Source: Streptomyces sp. ISL-94
GTDB lineage: Bacteria > Actinomycetota > Actinomycetes > Streptomycetales > Streptomycetaceae
Direction of reading: 5' to 3'
Assembly: GCF_018614075.1 (NCBI RefSeq)
Contig: NZ_JAGGOZ010000045.1
Location: 19,279 to 83,278 of the forward strand
Length of the DNA stretch: 64,000 nucleotides
Position numbers and translations under genes: made by a program. Positions 17,073 to 25,405 of the stretch are shown in pieces (the stretch's first letter is position 1; every line of letters starts with the position of its first letter). Under the pieces are notes generated by a model. It was given only the letters and a program-made list of their open reading frames with translations. It had not been told where the DNA came from and did not search any database.

Positions 17073-17218
17073 CGGCACTTACGAACATTCGCGGGCATTC
17101 GCACGCACTGGGCGGGCATATTTCGCACACTTCGCGGACATATAACCGATAAGCACACCACGCCCCCGGATGGCCCACGGTCCGTACCCTCCGGGGGCCC
17201 CCGGTCTAGCATCGCGGC
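17073..17218. promoter_or_regulatory. A/T-rich intergenic region with TTCGC repeats upstream of the amidase
   Basis: The gap has several copies of the pentamer TTCGC (as CATTCGCGGGCATTCGCAC and TTTCGCACACTTCGCGG) and the locally rare sequence CATATAACCGATAAG. It probably carries the amidase promoter. A GGGGGCCCCC hairpin occurs just before the gene. No specific regulator can be assigned. Confidence 0.4.
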
Positions 17219-18139
17219 GTGCGCAACGACGACAGCCCCCCACGCCCCGAAGCCGCCGCGTCGGCCGGGCCGGACCACCGGCCCTGGTTCACGCGCCGCT
17301 CCACCCTCGTCATCGCGGCCGCCGCGCTGGCTCCGACCGCCTTGGCCGGCTGGGTCCTGACCCAGGTACTGACCGGGGCCGGGCCGGACGGCCGCGACGC
17401 GAAACCGGCGGCCGCGCCGATCGCCGCCCCGGCAGCCTCGCCCGCCGCGGCCCCCGCCAAGGGCCCGCTCACCGGCCGGACCGTCGTCATCGACCCCGGC
17501 CACAACACGGGCAACTTCGACCACACCGACGAGATCGAGCGGCAGGTGGACATCGGCACGAACCGCAAGGAGTGCGACACCACCGGCACCACCACCAACT
17601 CCGGCTACATGGAGGCGGAGTTCACCATGGACGTGTCCGTGCGCGTACGGACCCTCCTGGAGGCCAAGGGCCTGAAGGTGGTTCTCACCCACGAGGCTGC
17701 CGACCGCGCCTGGGGCCCCTGCATCGACGAGCGCGCCCGTATCGGCAACGAGGCGAAGGCCGACGCCGTCGTCTCCGTCCACGCCGACGGCGTCTCCGCC
17801 GGCAACCGCGGCTTCCACATCATCCTCCCCGCCGAGGTCAAGGGGGGCGCCGCCGACACCGCGGCCATCGTCGAACCCTCCCGACAGCTCGGTGAGCGGA
17901 TCGCCGGGAACTTCGCCCGGACCACCGGTTCGTCGCCCGCCAACTACCTCGGAAGCGGTACCGGTTTGGTGATCCGCGACGATCTCGGCGGACTGAACCT
18001 GTCAACTCGGCCCAAGGTCTTCATCGAATGCGGCAACATGCGTGACGCCAAGGACGCGGCGCAGCTGACGAGTCCGGCGTGGCGGCAGAAGGCGGCCCAG
18101 GGCATCGCGGACGGCATCGTCGGCTTCCTCGGCGGGTAG
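17219..18139 (+). CDS. N-acetylmuramoyl-L-alanine amidase (Amidase_3), membrane-anchored or secreted
   Basis: A 306-residue zinc amidase that cleaves the MurNAc-L-Ala bond of peptidoglycan. An N-terminal cytoplasmic tail with an RR pair and one hydrophobic segment (LVIAAAALAPTALAGWVLTQV) act as signal or anchor. After an Ala/Pro linker the catalytic domain starts near residue 82. Metal and catalytic residues are visible: His in VIDPGHN, Glu in YMEAEF, His in VSVHADG, and the final Glu in VFIECGNMRD. Start GTG at 17219. A terminator-like hairpin follows at 18146. Confidence 0.93.
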   Translation: MRNDDSPPRPEAAASAGPDHRPWFTRRSTLVIAAAALAPTALAGWVLTQVLTGAGPDGRDAKPAAAPIAAPAASPAAAPAKGPLTGRTVVIDPGHNTGNFDHTDEIERQVDIGTNRKECDTTGTTTNSGYMEAEFTMDVSVRVRTLLEAKGLKVVLTHEAADRAWGPCIDERARIGNEAKADAVVSVHADGVSAGNRGFHIILPAEVKGGAADTAAIVEPSRQLGERIAGNFARTTGSSPANYLGSGTGLVIRDDLGGLNLSTRPKVFIECGNMRDAKDAAQLTSPAWRQKAAQGIADGIVGFLGG

Positions 18140-18145
18140 TCCAAG

Positions 18146-18168
18146 CGGGAGTCCCGCCGGGACTCCCG
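18146..18168 (+). terminator. hairpin after the amidase gene
   Basis: Perfect 10-bp arms, CGGGAGTCCC and GGGACTCCCG, with a 3-nt loop, begin 7 nt after the amidase stop. There is no T-run, as is usual in Streptomyces. Confidence 0.65.
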
Positions 18169-18301
18169 GTGGGACCGCCCGACGCCCCGATCCTCTCGGC
18201 CGCCGGAGACCTCCGTACGATGGTGCCGCCCGCCCCGCTGCGTGCATGCTCTGCGACCGCGGCACCACGAGACGACCGAGACCGAGAAGGACACCTAAGA
18301 C

Positions 18302-19108
18302 GTGAACATCCGCTCCCTCACTCGAGGCGACGGCGTGGTGATCGGAGCAGCGGCACTGCTGTTCATCGCCTCGTTCCTCGATTTCTACTCCGCGACCGGC
18401 CTCGACCTGCCGAGCGTGTGGGACACCGACGTGTACCGTCTGGCGCTCCCCACGATCTTCCTGCTCGGTTTCATCGCGGCCGGTCTGCTCGTCGCGGCCC
18501 GATTCCAGCCGGAGGCCCGCAAGCTCGCGGGCCTGCCTCTGTCCGCGTGGGGGACGGTGCTCGCGGTCGCGGCCGCCTGGTCCTCCCTGTGGTCCCTGAT
18601 CACCAGCCCGAGCGGCGCCGACCTCGGCGCGGGCTGCATCATCGCCTTCCTCGCCACGCTGGCCCTGGCCGGTGTGGCCGTCGCCGGCGCGAAGATCCCG
18701 GCGCTGGCCGGCCAGCTGGTGCCGGAGCCGAGGCCCGCCGCCGTCCCGCCGTACGGGGCCCAGCCCCAGCCGGGCGCCGGGTACGGGTACCCGGGCGGGC
18801 AGCAGCCGCAGCCCTACGGCGGCACCCCGCAGCCGGCCCCGCCGTACGGCGGCACGCCCACCCCGGCTCCGGGTCCGCAGGACACCCCGGCGCCCGCCCC
18901 GGCGGCGGACTTCTCCCCGTTCTGGTTCGCGGTCCCGGTGGCCCGCCCCCTCTTCGCCGAGGACGGCTCCTCCAGCCAGATCGCCGAACTCGCCCCCGGC
19001 ACCTGGTACCTGGCCGTCGAGCAGCGCGGCCCGTCCGCCCTGGTCGCCCAGACCCAGGACGGCCGCCGCGGCGTCCTGAACGACACCTCGGGCATCCAGC
19101 GCGGCTGA
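18302..19108 (+). CDS. four-TM membrane protein with Pro/Gly/Tyr-rich linker (DUF5336-like)
   Basis: A 268-residue protein. Four hydrophobic segments occupy the first 140 residues (for example VVIGAAALLFIASFLDFY and IIAFLATLALAGVAVAGA). Next comes a Pro-Gly-Tyr-Gln-rich region with PPYGGTP repeats, then a soluble C-terminal part (PFWFAVPVARPLFAEDGSS, GTWYLAVEQRGPSALVAQ). The layout is common for Streptomyces envelope proteins of unknown function. GTG at 18302 follows AGAAGGA. It is followed by a strong terminator. Confidence 0.75.
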   Translation: MNIRSLTRGDGVVIGAAALLFIASFLDFYSATGLDLPSVWDTDVYRLALPTIFLLGFIAAGLLVAARFQPEARKLAGLPLSAWGTVLAVAAAWSSLWSLITSPSGADLGAGCIIAFLATLALAGVAVAGAKIPALAGQLVPEPRPAAVPPYGAQPQPGAGYGYPGGQQPQPYGGTPQPAPPYGGTPTPAPGPQDTPAPAPAADFSPFWFAVPVARPLFAEDGSSSQIAELAPGTWYLAVEQRGPSALVAQTQDGRRGVLNDTSGIQRG

Positions 19109-19153
19109 CCGGCGCGGAACGCACGCACGCACGCACAGGCGCACACACCCCGG

Positions 19154-19185
19154 CAGGCCGGGCGGAGACCTCTCCGCCCGGCCTG
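19154..19185 (+). terminator. strong hairpin after the membrane protein gene
   Basis: Perfect 15-bp arms (CAGGCCGGGCGGAGA and its complement) around a 2-nt centre. A short (GCAC)n run at about 19121-19137 precedes it. Confidence 0.8.
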
Positions 19186-19254
19186 TCGGCGTGTCCGGCG
19201 TCGCCACGATGCCGGTTCGGCCTTCCGGGCAGAGTGCCGGTGCCCTACAGTCAC

Positions 19255-19269
19255 CTGACGTACCGTCAG
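19255..19269. promoter_or_regulatory. palindrome CTGACG-TAC-CGTCAG upstream of the LLM oxidoreductase
   Basis: A perfect 6-bp inverted repeat with a 3-nt centre, 54 bp upstream of the ATG. The same 15-bp geometry occurs as CTGATG-GGC-CGTCAG before the CYP125 gene (50731) and as CTGACG-GAA-GGTCAG inside the operator at 12123-12167. It is a likely binding site for a TetR- or similar-type dimer. Confidence 0.6.
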
Positions 19270-19322
19270 ATATCGCGGCCAACGACCACGCCCACGACTC
19301 GGCATCGCGGAGGGGACCGTCC

Positions 19323-20333
19323 ATGCGCCTGGGACTCGCACTCGGCTACTGGGGCCGCGGCCCCAACCCGGACCACCTCGACCTCGCCACCGAGGCCGAG
19401 AACCTCGGCTACGACTCGGTGTGGACCGCCGAGGCCTGGGGCTCGGACGCCTTCACCCCGCTGACCTGGATCGCCGCGCACACCTCCCGGATCCGTCTCG
19501 GCACCGCCATCGCGCAGATGGCCGCCCGTACCCCCACCGCGACCGCCATGCACGCCCTCACCCTGGACCACCTCTCCGGCGGCCGGATGATGCTGGGCCT
19601 GGGCCTGTCCGGCCCTCAGGTGGTGGAGGGCTGGTACGGGCGCCCGTTCCCCGCGAGCCCCCTCACCGCGACCCGCGAGTACGTGGACGTCATCCGCCAA
19701 GTGCTGCGCCGCGAGGGCCCGGTCGTCCTCGACGGCCGATTCCACCACCACCCGTACCGCGGCGAGGACGGCACCGGCATCGGCAAACCGCTGAAGCCCA
19801 TCACCCACCCGCTCCGCGCGGACCTGCCGGTCCTGCTCGGCGCGGAGGGCCCCAAGAACATCGCCCAGACCACCCGCATCGCGGATGGCTGGCTCCCCCT
19901 CTACTGGTCGCCGACCCGCACGGACGTCTACCAGGCCTCGCTGTCCGAGCTCCCCGAGGGGTTCATGATCGCGCCGATGGCCCGGGCCAAGGTCTGCGAC
20001 GACGTCGCGGAAGGCCTCCTCCCGGTCAAGGCGATGCTCGGCTTCTACATCGGCGGCATGGGGCACGCGGCCCGCAACTTCCACGCCGACCTCATGGCGC
20101 GCATGGGCTACGAGGAGGAGGCCCGGCGCATCCAGGAGCTGTTCCTCGCCGGGCGCAAGGAGGAGGCGGTCCTGGCCGTCCCGGACGCGTTCGCCGACGA
20201 GATCTCGCTGATCGGCCCCCGGGAGCGGATCGCGGAGCGCCTGGAACTGTGGCGCAAGGGCCCGGTCACCGACCTCCTCCTCACGGCCCCGGACCCGCAC
20301 ACCCTGCGCGTACTGGCGGAGCTCAACAGTTAG
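19323..20333 (+). CDS. LLM-class F420-dependent oxidoreductase (Rv3520c-like)
   Basis: A 336-residue TIM-barrel luciferase-like oxidoreductase, expected to use coenzyme F420 (or FMN). Visible: MRLGLALGYWGRGPNPDHLD, TEAENLGYDSVWTAEAWGSD, IRLGTAIAQMAARTPTATAM, LSGGRMMLGLGLSGPQVVEGW and a C-terminal IGPRERIAERLE. It resembles the mycobacterial protein Rv3520c, a member of the cholesterol (KstR) regulon; that similarity is from memory. The ATG at 19323 starts the conserved barrel. The stop at 20333 abuts the stop of the convergent gene with no gap. A palindromic operator lies upstream. Confidence 0.87.
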   Translation: MRLGLALGYWGRGPNPDHLDLATEAENLGYDSVWTAEAWGSDAFTPLTWIAAHTSRIRLGTAIAQMAARTPTATAMHALTLDHLSGGRMMLGLGLSGPQVVEGWYGRPFPASPLTATREYVDVIRQVLRREGPVVLDGRFHHHPYRGEDGTGIGKPLKPITHPLRADLPVLLGAEGPKNIAQTTRIADGWLPLYWSPTRTDVYQASLSELPEGFMIAPMARAKVCDDVAEGLLPVKAMLGFYIGGMGHAARNFHADLMARMGYEEEARRIQELFLAGRKEEAVLAVPDAFADEISLIGPRERIAERLELWRKGPVTDLLLTAPDPHTLRVLAELNS

Positions 20334-20714
20334 CTATGCCTGCGGCAGGACGGCCAGCAGCTCGCGCAGGTCCAGCGGCATGACGGCGATCTCGATGCTC
20401 CCGCCGCCCTCGTACGCGCAGGTGACGATGCGCGAGCCGGGGTTGATGGAGATCCCCTCCCGTACGGAGGGGGCCCGCACCCCGGTGGCCCGGCCCCCGG
20501 GGAGCGCCACGGGCGCGCCGCGCTGCGGGATCCAGCGGGGCGCGCCCTGGTCTTCGTACAGCCGGCCGGGACGCCAGCGGCCCTCGCCGGCGGGCCGGCG
20601 CGCCATGCCGGGGATCCCGGGCACGGGCACGGCGGCCCCCCGCGCGCGGTGCTTGCGGCGGACCAGCCAGCCGATCCCGGCGGCCCCTCCGGCGAGGAAC
20701 ACGTACTCGATCAT
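20334..20714 (-). CDS. small membrane-anchored hypothetical protein
   Basis: A 126-residue protein. One N-terminal hydrophobic helix (MIEYVFLAGGAAGIGWLV) is followed at once by a basic stretch (RRKHRARG), so the bulk is cytoplasmic. The remainder contains GAPRWIPQRGAPVALPGG and ends with EIAVMPLDLRELLAVLPQA. No family recognised. The ATG at 20714 lies 35 nt after the stop of the upstream lipoprotein gene, so they may be co-transcribed. The stop touches that of the convergent oxidoreductase gene. Confidence 0.65.
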   Translation of the reverse strand: MIEYVFLAGGAAGIGWLVRRKHRARGAAVPVPGIPGMARRPAGEGRWRPGRLYEDQGAPRWIPQRGAPVALPGGRATGVRAPSVREGISINPGSRIVTCAYEGGGSIEIAVMPLDLRELLAVLPQA

Positions 20715-20749
20715 CCGCCCATTGAAACAGCGGCAGCGGACAACCGCTG

Positions 20750-21391
20750 CTAGCCGCCCAGCTGGGAGACGCTCGGGACCTTGTCGGTCACCTCGGCGCC
20801 CGCGCTCTTGCCCGCGTCCTTGACGCCGCCGATGACGTTGCTGAAGGAGTCGATGTCGGCGTCGCCGGCGTCGCCCTTGCGGAGCTTGCTGCTGAGGCCC
20901 TTGAGGGACTCGATGCCCGCCGTCAGCGGGCCCATCGCCTTCGACAGGAGCGGGTCGCCCTTGGCGTTGTCGGCGGCGGCCTTGAGCCGGTTGTAGGCGA
21001 AGGCACCGGCGAGACCGGCCTTGATGAGCGCGAACGTGCGGCCCTTGGCGCCCTTCTTGAACTTGCCGGCGCGGTACGGCTTGACGATCCACTGGTACGT
21101 CGCCCCGGCCGCGAGCCCCGCGTTGGCGACGAAGCGCGTCTTGGCGAACTTCTGCCGCTCGGCGGAGGTGCTGGGCGAGGGCGTCGCGGCGGCCAGCTCA
21201 TCGGCTTCGACGGCGGCGGGCTCGGCGGCCGCGAGGGCGGCCAGCTCCCCCATCGAGGCGGAGGACAGCTCCTCCCGCCGGCCGTCGCCGCCACCGCCGC
21301 TGCCGCATGCGGTGGCGCCGGCCAGCAGCGCGGTGGAGAGGACCACCGCCGTGAGGGCGCGGCGGATTCGGACGGTCGTGGGTACGGACAC
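20750..21391 (-). CDS. probable lipoprotein of unknown function
   Basis: A 213-residue protein with a signal peptide (ALTAVVLSTALLAGATAC) ending in a lipobox-like ATAC, so it is probably a lipid-anchored envelope protein. A Ser/Ala/Glu-rich spacer follows, then a helical region from about residue 80 with KPYRAGKFKKGAKGRTFALI, AAADNAKGDPLLSKAMGPL and LRKGDAGDADIDSFSNVIGG. No enzyme motif is visible. Start ATG at 21391. It is the first gene of a possible two-gene unit with the small membrane protein downstream. Confidence 0.7.
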   Translation of the reverse strand: MSVPTTVRIRRALTAVVLSTALLAGATACGSGGGGDGRREELSSASMGELAALAAAEPAAVEADELAAATPSPSTSAERQKFAKTRFVANAGLAAGATYQWIVKPYRAGKFKKGAKGRTFALIKAGLAGAFAYNRLKAAADNAKGDPLLSKAMGPLTAGIESLKGLSSKLRKGDAGDADIDSFSNVIGGVKDAGKSAGAEVTDKVPSVSQLGG

Positions 21392-21503
21392 GGTTTCCTC
21401 CGGGGACTGAGGCGTCCCCCGCAGCCTCGCCCCGGCGCCGTGACTGCGCTACCGGGGGGACCCGTTCGGGTTTGCGGCGCGCCCGCGCGGCAAGACGCGT
21501 CAC

Positions 21504-21812
21504 ATGCGCACACACACCCGAGTACACGCCCGAGGAAGCGGAACCACCCAGGCAGGCCGGGCCGTCGCACTGGTGGCGGACGTGCTCGCCTTCGTGATCC
21601 TCCTGTGGATCCTGCTGTACCTGCTGGACGCCAACCGCGGTAACGAGCTGGTGGAGTTCATCCACGACACCGCCTCTTGGCTGGCCGGCTGGTCCTACGA
21701 CCTGTTCACCTTCAGCCGCGAATGGGTGCAGGTGGTGGTCGGCTACGGCCTGGCGGCGGTGGTCTACGTCCTCCTCGGACACGCCGTCGCGGGCTGGCTG
21801 TACCGCCGCTGA
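21504..21812 (+). CDS. small two-TM membrane protein
   Basis: A 102-residue protein with two hydrophobic segments, VALVADVLAFVILLWILLYLL and VQVVVGYGLAAVVYVLLGHAV, separated by an amphipathic region rich in Trp and acidic residues (NELVEFIHDTASWLAGWSYD). Similar small proteins occur in many Streptomyces genomes without known function. A strong bidirectional terminator starts 20 nt after the stop. Confidence 0.75.
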   Translation: MRTHTRVHARGSGTTQAGRAVALVADVLAFVILLWILLYLLDANRGNELVEFIHDTASWLAGWSYDLFTFSREWVQVVVGYGLAAVVYVLLGHAVAGWLYRR

Positions 21813-21832
21813 CCTGCCCTGAACAGCGCCAA

Positions 21833-21870
21833 AGGGGCCTTCCTCCACCGGGCGGTGGAGGAAGGCCCCT
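21833..21870. terminator. bidirectional terminator between convergent genes
   Basis: Perfect 17-bp arms (AGGGGCCTTCCTCCACC and its complement) with loop GGGC. It serves the small membrane protein gene on the plus strand and the prenyltransferase-like gene on the minus strand. Confidence 0.88.
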
Positions 21871-21880
21871 CTTACAGGGC

Positions 21881-22969
21881 TCAGCCGCAGCAGTCGGGCT
21901 CCAGCCCGGTCGGGAGCGAGGTCCCGCCGAACACCTCCGTGGTGGCTTCGTCGCCGCCGAGCGCCGCGACGGCGAGCAGCATGGATCCGGCGGTCCAGGT
22001 GGTCTGCTCGACCGGCCAGACCGACTCGTCCTCGAACACGTACCCCGTCCAGTACATGCCGTTGTCGGCGCGCAGGTGGGTGATCGAGCGCAGGATCTCC
22101 AGCGCCCGGTCCGACTCCCCCGTCGCCCACAGGGCGAGCGCCAGCTCGCAGGACTCGCCCCCCGTCACCCACGGGTTCGGCAGGACGCAGCGCACGCCCA
22201 GGTCCGGGACCACGAACTCGTCCCAGCGCTCCTCGATGCGCGCCTTCGCCTCGAGGCCGGTCAGGGCTCCGCCGAGGACCGGGTAGTACCAGTCCATCGA
22301 GTAGCGCGACTTGTCCAGGAACCGCTCGGGGTGGCGGCGTATCGCGTGGCGCAGGGCGCCTGCCGCGAGCTCCCAGTCGGGCTGCGGCTCCTCGCGGTGC
22401 TCGGCGATGGCCAGCGCGCAGCGCAGGGCCTGGTGGATGGAGGAGGAGCCGGTCAGCAGGGCGTCCGTGACGGCCGCGCCGTCCGCCTCCCGCTTCCAGC
22501 CGATCTCCCCGCCCGGCTGCTGCAGCCCGAGGACGAACTCCACGGCCGCGTACACCACCGGCCACATGCGGTCCACGAAGGTGTCGTCGCCGGTCGCCAG
22601 GTAATGGTGCCAGACCCCGACCGCGACGTACGCGACGAAGTTGGTCTCCCGCCCCGTGTCCTGCGGCTCGGCGGTGTCCACCCCGTCCGCCCGGTCGGCG
22701 TAGGCCGCGTACCAGGAGCCGTCCTGGTTCTGGTGGGCCGCGAGCCACTCGTATGCCTTCTCGGCGGCCGCGTGCTCCCCGGCCGCGTCCAGCGCCATCG
22801 CGGCCTCGGTGTGGTCCCACGGGTCGAGGTGGTGGCCGCGGAACCACGGTATGGCCCCGTCGGGCCGCTGCGCGGCCAGGATCCCGGCGACCGTCTCGGC
22901 GGCCTGCTCGGCGGTCAGCACCCCGTTCAGGACGAGGTGTTCGGGTGCGGTGCGCTCCGGCGAGCTCAC
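21881..22969 (-). CDS. prenyltransferase/squalene-oxidase-repeat (alpha-toroid) protein
   Basis: A 362-residue protein with alpha/alpha-toroid repeats: DGAIPWFRGHHLDPWDHTEA, QDGSWYAAYADR, PGGEIGWKREADG and GYVFEDESVWPVEQTTWTAG. This fold is shared by terpene cyclases, prenyltransferases and some glycoside hydrolases; no DxDD cyclase motif is seen. GTG at 22969 overlaps the methyltransferase stop by 4 nt (GTGA). It forms a conserved-looking trio with the methyltransferase and GT4 glycosyltransferase, suggesting work on one lipid or glycan. The C-terminus carries a Cys pair (PDCCG). Confidence 0.78.
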   Translation of the reverse strand: MSSPERTAPEHLVLNGVLTAEQAAETVAGILAAQRPDGAIPWFRGHHLDPWDHTEAAMALDAAGEHAAAEKAYEWLAAHQNQDGSWYAAYADRADGVDTAEPQDTGRETNFVAYVAVGVWHHYLATGDDTFVDRMWPVVYAAVEFVLGLQQPGGEIGWKREADGAAVTDALLTGSSSIHQALRCALAIAEHREEPQPDWELAAGALRHAIRRHPERFLDKSRYSMDWYYPVLGGALTGLEAKARIEERWDEFVVPDLGVRCVLPNPWVTGGESCELALALWATGESDRALEILRSITHLRADNGMYWTGYVFEDESVWPVEQTTWTAGSMLLAVAALGGDEATTEVFGGTSLPTGLEPDCCG

Positions 22970-23727
22970 TGGGCGGAGCCCGCGTTGCCTGCGGAGCCGG
23001 CTGCGTCGACGGGGAGGTGGGGCTTGGTCGCGTACGCCACGAAGCTCTTGCCTATGACCGGGTTCAGGGCCTGCTCTGCGAGGCGGGTGAGCGCGGGCTT
23101 CTTCATGATGTCCCAGACCAGGAGCTTGTGGTACGCCTTGACGGGCAGCGCCTTGTCGTTGTCCACGCCGAAGGCGCACTTGAGCCACCAGTACGGGGAG
23201 TGCAGCCCGTGCGCGTGGTGCGTGCCGTACGGCTTGAGGCCGGCGGCCTCCATCTTGCCGAGCAGCTCGTCCGCCTTGTAGATGCGGATGTGGCCGCCCT
23301 CGACCTCGTGGTACGCGTCGGAGAGCGCCCAGCAGATCTTCTCCGGGCCGTAGCGCGGCACGGTGATGGCGATGCGGCCGCCCGGCTTGAGGACGCGGAC
23401 CATCTCGGCGAGCACGCCCTTGTCGTCGGGGATGTGCTCCATCACCTCGGAGATGATGACGACGTCGAAGGACTCGTCGGGGAAGGGCAGGGCGAGCGCG
23501 TCGCCCTCCATGGCGGTGGCGGTGGCGCCGGCCGGGGCCTCGCCGGCCTCCTTCATGGCCGCGAACCACTTGGCGACCTCGCGGATCTCCTCGCCGTTGC
23601 GGTCGACGGCGACCACCTGGGCGCCTCGCCGGTAGCACTCGAAGGCGTGCCGGCCTGCGCCGCAGCCCAGATCGAGTACGCGGTCGCCTGCGGCGAGCGG
23701 GAACCGGGAGAAATCGACGGTCAGCAC
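22966..23727 (-). CDS. class I SAM-dependent methyltransferase (Methyltransf_11)
   Basis: A 253-residue methyltransferase. Motif I is VLDLGCGAGRHAFE, followed by VVAVDRNGEEI, EGDALALPFPDESFDVVIIS, EHIPDDKGVLAEMVRVLKPG and AITVPRYGPEKICW. The substrate-side half contains HAHGLHSPYWWLKCAFG. GTG at 23727; its stop overlaps the toroid protein start. It is the middle gene of a three-gene operon with the glycosyltransferase upstream (85-nt gap). Probably modifies a lipid or sugar intermediate; the substrate is unknown. Confidence 0.87.
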   Translation of the reverse strand: MLTVDFSRFPLAAGDRVLDLGCGAGRHAFECYRRGAQVVAVDRNGEEIREVAKWFAAMKEAGEAPAGATATAMEGDALALPFPDESFDVVIISEVMEHIPDDKGVLAEMVRVLKPGGRIAITVPRYGPEKICWALSDAYHEVEGGHIRIYKADELLGKMEAAGLKPYGTHHAHGLHSPYWWLKCAFGVDNDKALPVKAYHKLLVWDIMKKPALTRLAEQALNPVIGKSFVAYATKPHLPVDAAGSAGNAGSAQ

Positions 23728-23812
23728 GGGGTCCTGCCTTCGCGGTCACGGGGGTGTCGGGGGGTGCACATGAGCTGGCGTGGGGGGCGTGGGGGGCGCG
23801 GGTGAGGGGAGG

Positions 23813-25114
23813 TCACCGCGCGCGGCGGGTACGGGCAGCTGCCTGCGCGAGGGCGGCGCGGTAGTGCGCGGCGGTGGCCTCGGCGGCCTTGGCCCAGGTG
23901 AAGCGGGCCAGGACCCGTTCGCGGCCGGCGGCGCCGAGGCGGGCCCGCAGCTCCGGGTCGCCCAGCATCCGGCCCAGGGCCGCGGCCAGTGCGCCCGCGT
24001 CGCCGGGGGGCACCGCGAGGCAGGTCTCGCCGTCGGGGCCGGAGACCTCGGGGATCGCGCCGCCGGTGGTGGCGACGAGCGGGGTGCCGGTGGCCATGGC
24101 CTCGGCGGCGGGGAGCGAGAAGCCTTCGTAGAGGGAGGGCACGCAGGCGACCTGCGCGCTGCGCACGAGGTCGACGAGTTCGGCGTCGGTGATGCCCTTG
24201 ACGAAGCGGACGGCGTCCTGGAGGCCGTACGAGGCGATGGCGCGGGCGACCGGCCCCTCCTCGGCTCGCTTGCCGACGACGACGAGGTGGGCCTCGGGCT
24301 GTTCGGTGCGCAGCTTGGCGAGGGCCTCCACGAGGTGCACGAGGCCCTTGAGCGGGACGTCGGCGCTGGAGGTGGTGACGATGCGGCCCGGGACCTCGGC
24401 GACGGAGGGGTCGGGCGACCACAGGTCCGTGTCGGCGCCGATGTGGACGACGTGGATGCGGCCGGCCTGGACGCCCAGGTGCTGGGCGATCTCCTGCTTG
24501 GAGGAACCGGAGACGGTGAGGACGGAGGGGAGCCGGCGGGCGACGCGCCCCTGCATGCGGGTGAAGGCGTACCAGCGGCGTACGGAGACCCGCTTCTTGC
24601 GGTCCTTCGCGGCGGCGAGGTCGAGTTGGCGGTCGACGGTGATGGGGTGGTGGATCGTGGTGACCAGCGGGGCGCCGAGGTCGCCGAGGAGTCCGTAGCC
24701 GAGGGTCTGGTTGTCGTGGATGACGTCGAACTCACCGGCGCGGGCGGCGAGGTGCCGGCGGGCACGGAGCGAGAACGTCAGCGGCTCGGGGAATCCGCCG
24801 GTCACCATGGTGGCGACCTCGAGGGCGTCGATCCAGTCCCGGTACTCGTCGCGCTTGGGGGTGCGGAAGGGGTCGGGGTGGCGGTAGAGGTCGAGGCTCG
24901 GGAGCTCGGTGAGCGAGGCGCCGGTGTCGAGGACCGGGTAGGGCTGCGCGCCGATGACCTCGACGGAGTGCCCGAGGCGGACGAGCTCGCGCGAGAGGTG
25001 GCGGACGTAGACGCCCTGGCCACCGCAGAACGGGTTCCCCTTATAGGTGAGGAGTGCGATACGCAGCGGGCGGTCGCCGTCGGTGGCGGAACCCGTGAAA
25101 GGGCTCTTCACCAT
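23813..25114 (-). CDS. GT4-family glycosyltransferase
   Basis: A 433-residue GT-B glycosyltransferase. N-terminal acceptor domain: RIALLTYKGNPFCGGQGVYV (glycine loop) and DVIHDNQTLGYGLL. C-terminal nucleotide-sugar domain: RIVTTSSADVPLKGLVHLVE and the family signature PSLYEGFSLPAAEAMATGTP with the E-x7-E pair. It transfers a sugar from an activated donor, usually retaining. ATG at 25114 (MVKSPFTG) is preferred; a GTG 15 nt upstream is an alternative. A KstR-like box lies 69-82 bp upstream, between this gene and the divergent regulator, so the operon may be under its control. Confidence 0.87.
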   Translation of the reverse strand: MVKSPFTGSATDGDRPLRIALLTYKGNPFCGGQGVYVRHLSRELVRLGHSVEVIGAQPYPVLDTGASLTELPSLDLYRHPDPFRTPKRDEYRDWIDALEVATMVTGGFPEPLTFSLRARRHLAARAGEFDVIHDNQTLGYGLLGDLGAPLVTTIHHPITVDRQLDLAAAKDRKKRVSVRRWYAFTRMQGRVARRLPSVLTVSGSSKQEIAQHLGVQAGRIHVVHIGADTDLWSPDPSVAEVPGRIVTTSSADVPLKGLVHLVEALAKLRTEQPEAHLVVVGKRAEEGPVARAIASYGLQDAVRFVKGITDAELVDLVRSAQVACVPSLYEGFSLPAAEAMATGTPLVATTGGAIPEVSGPDGETCLAVPPGDAGALAAALGRMLGDPELRARLGAAGRERVLARFTWAKAAEATAAHYRAALAQAAARTRRAR

Positions 25115-25182
25115 GGCCTCAGCGGTCACTCTCGGCCCCCATCTCCCTGCACTTTCGCCGGAGCGTAACCGCTCGCATAATG

Positions 25183-25196
25183 TAGAACAAGTTTCA
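25183..25196. promoter_or_regulatory. KstR-like operator TAGAACAAGTTTCA
   Basis: It matches all fixed positions of the published KstR motif TnnAACnnGTTnnA. It lies in the divergent region between the glycosyltransferase operon and the KstR-like regulator gene, 210 bp from the regulator start and 69 bp from the glycosyltransferase start. It is consistent with autoregulation, control of the glycosyltransferase operon, or both. Confidence 0.7.
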
Positions 25197-25405
25197 GACT
25201 TGATCCGTCGAAGACCATTGAATCTACCGGCCGGAAACCACACCGTAAGAGGCGGAGCAGGTGATTCGCGCCACGGCTGCGGCGCCTGCGATGCTGATCC
25301 CGGACCGGCCCGGAATCAGCTCCGCCGCACGCCCCCCGCACGCCCCCTGCAACTCCCTCGCAGAACCGCCACCGCAACGACACGGAACGCCATGGAACGG
25401 GACAG

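Noticed and set aside
19191..19322. Longer start for the LLM oxidoreductase
   Set aside because: The extension would include the palindromic operator and has no family similarity; ATG at 19323 begins the barrel.
25115..25243. Longer start for the GT4 glycosyltransferase
   Set aside because: It would run across the KstR-like box; the conserved glycine loop begins shortly after residue 15 from the chosen ATG.
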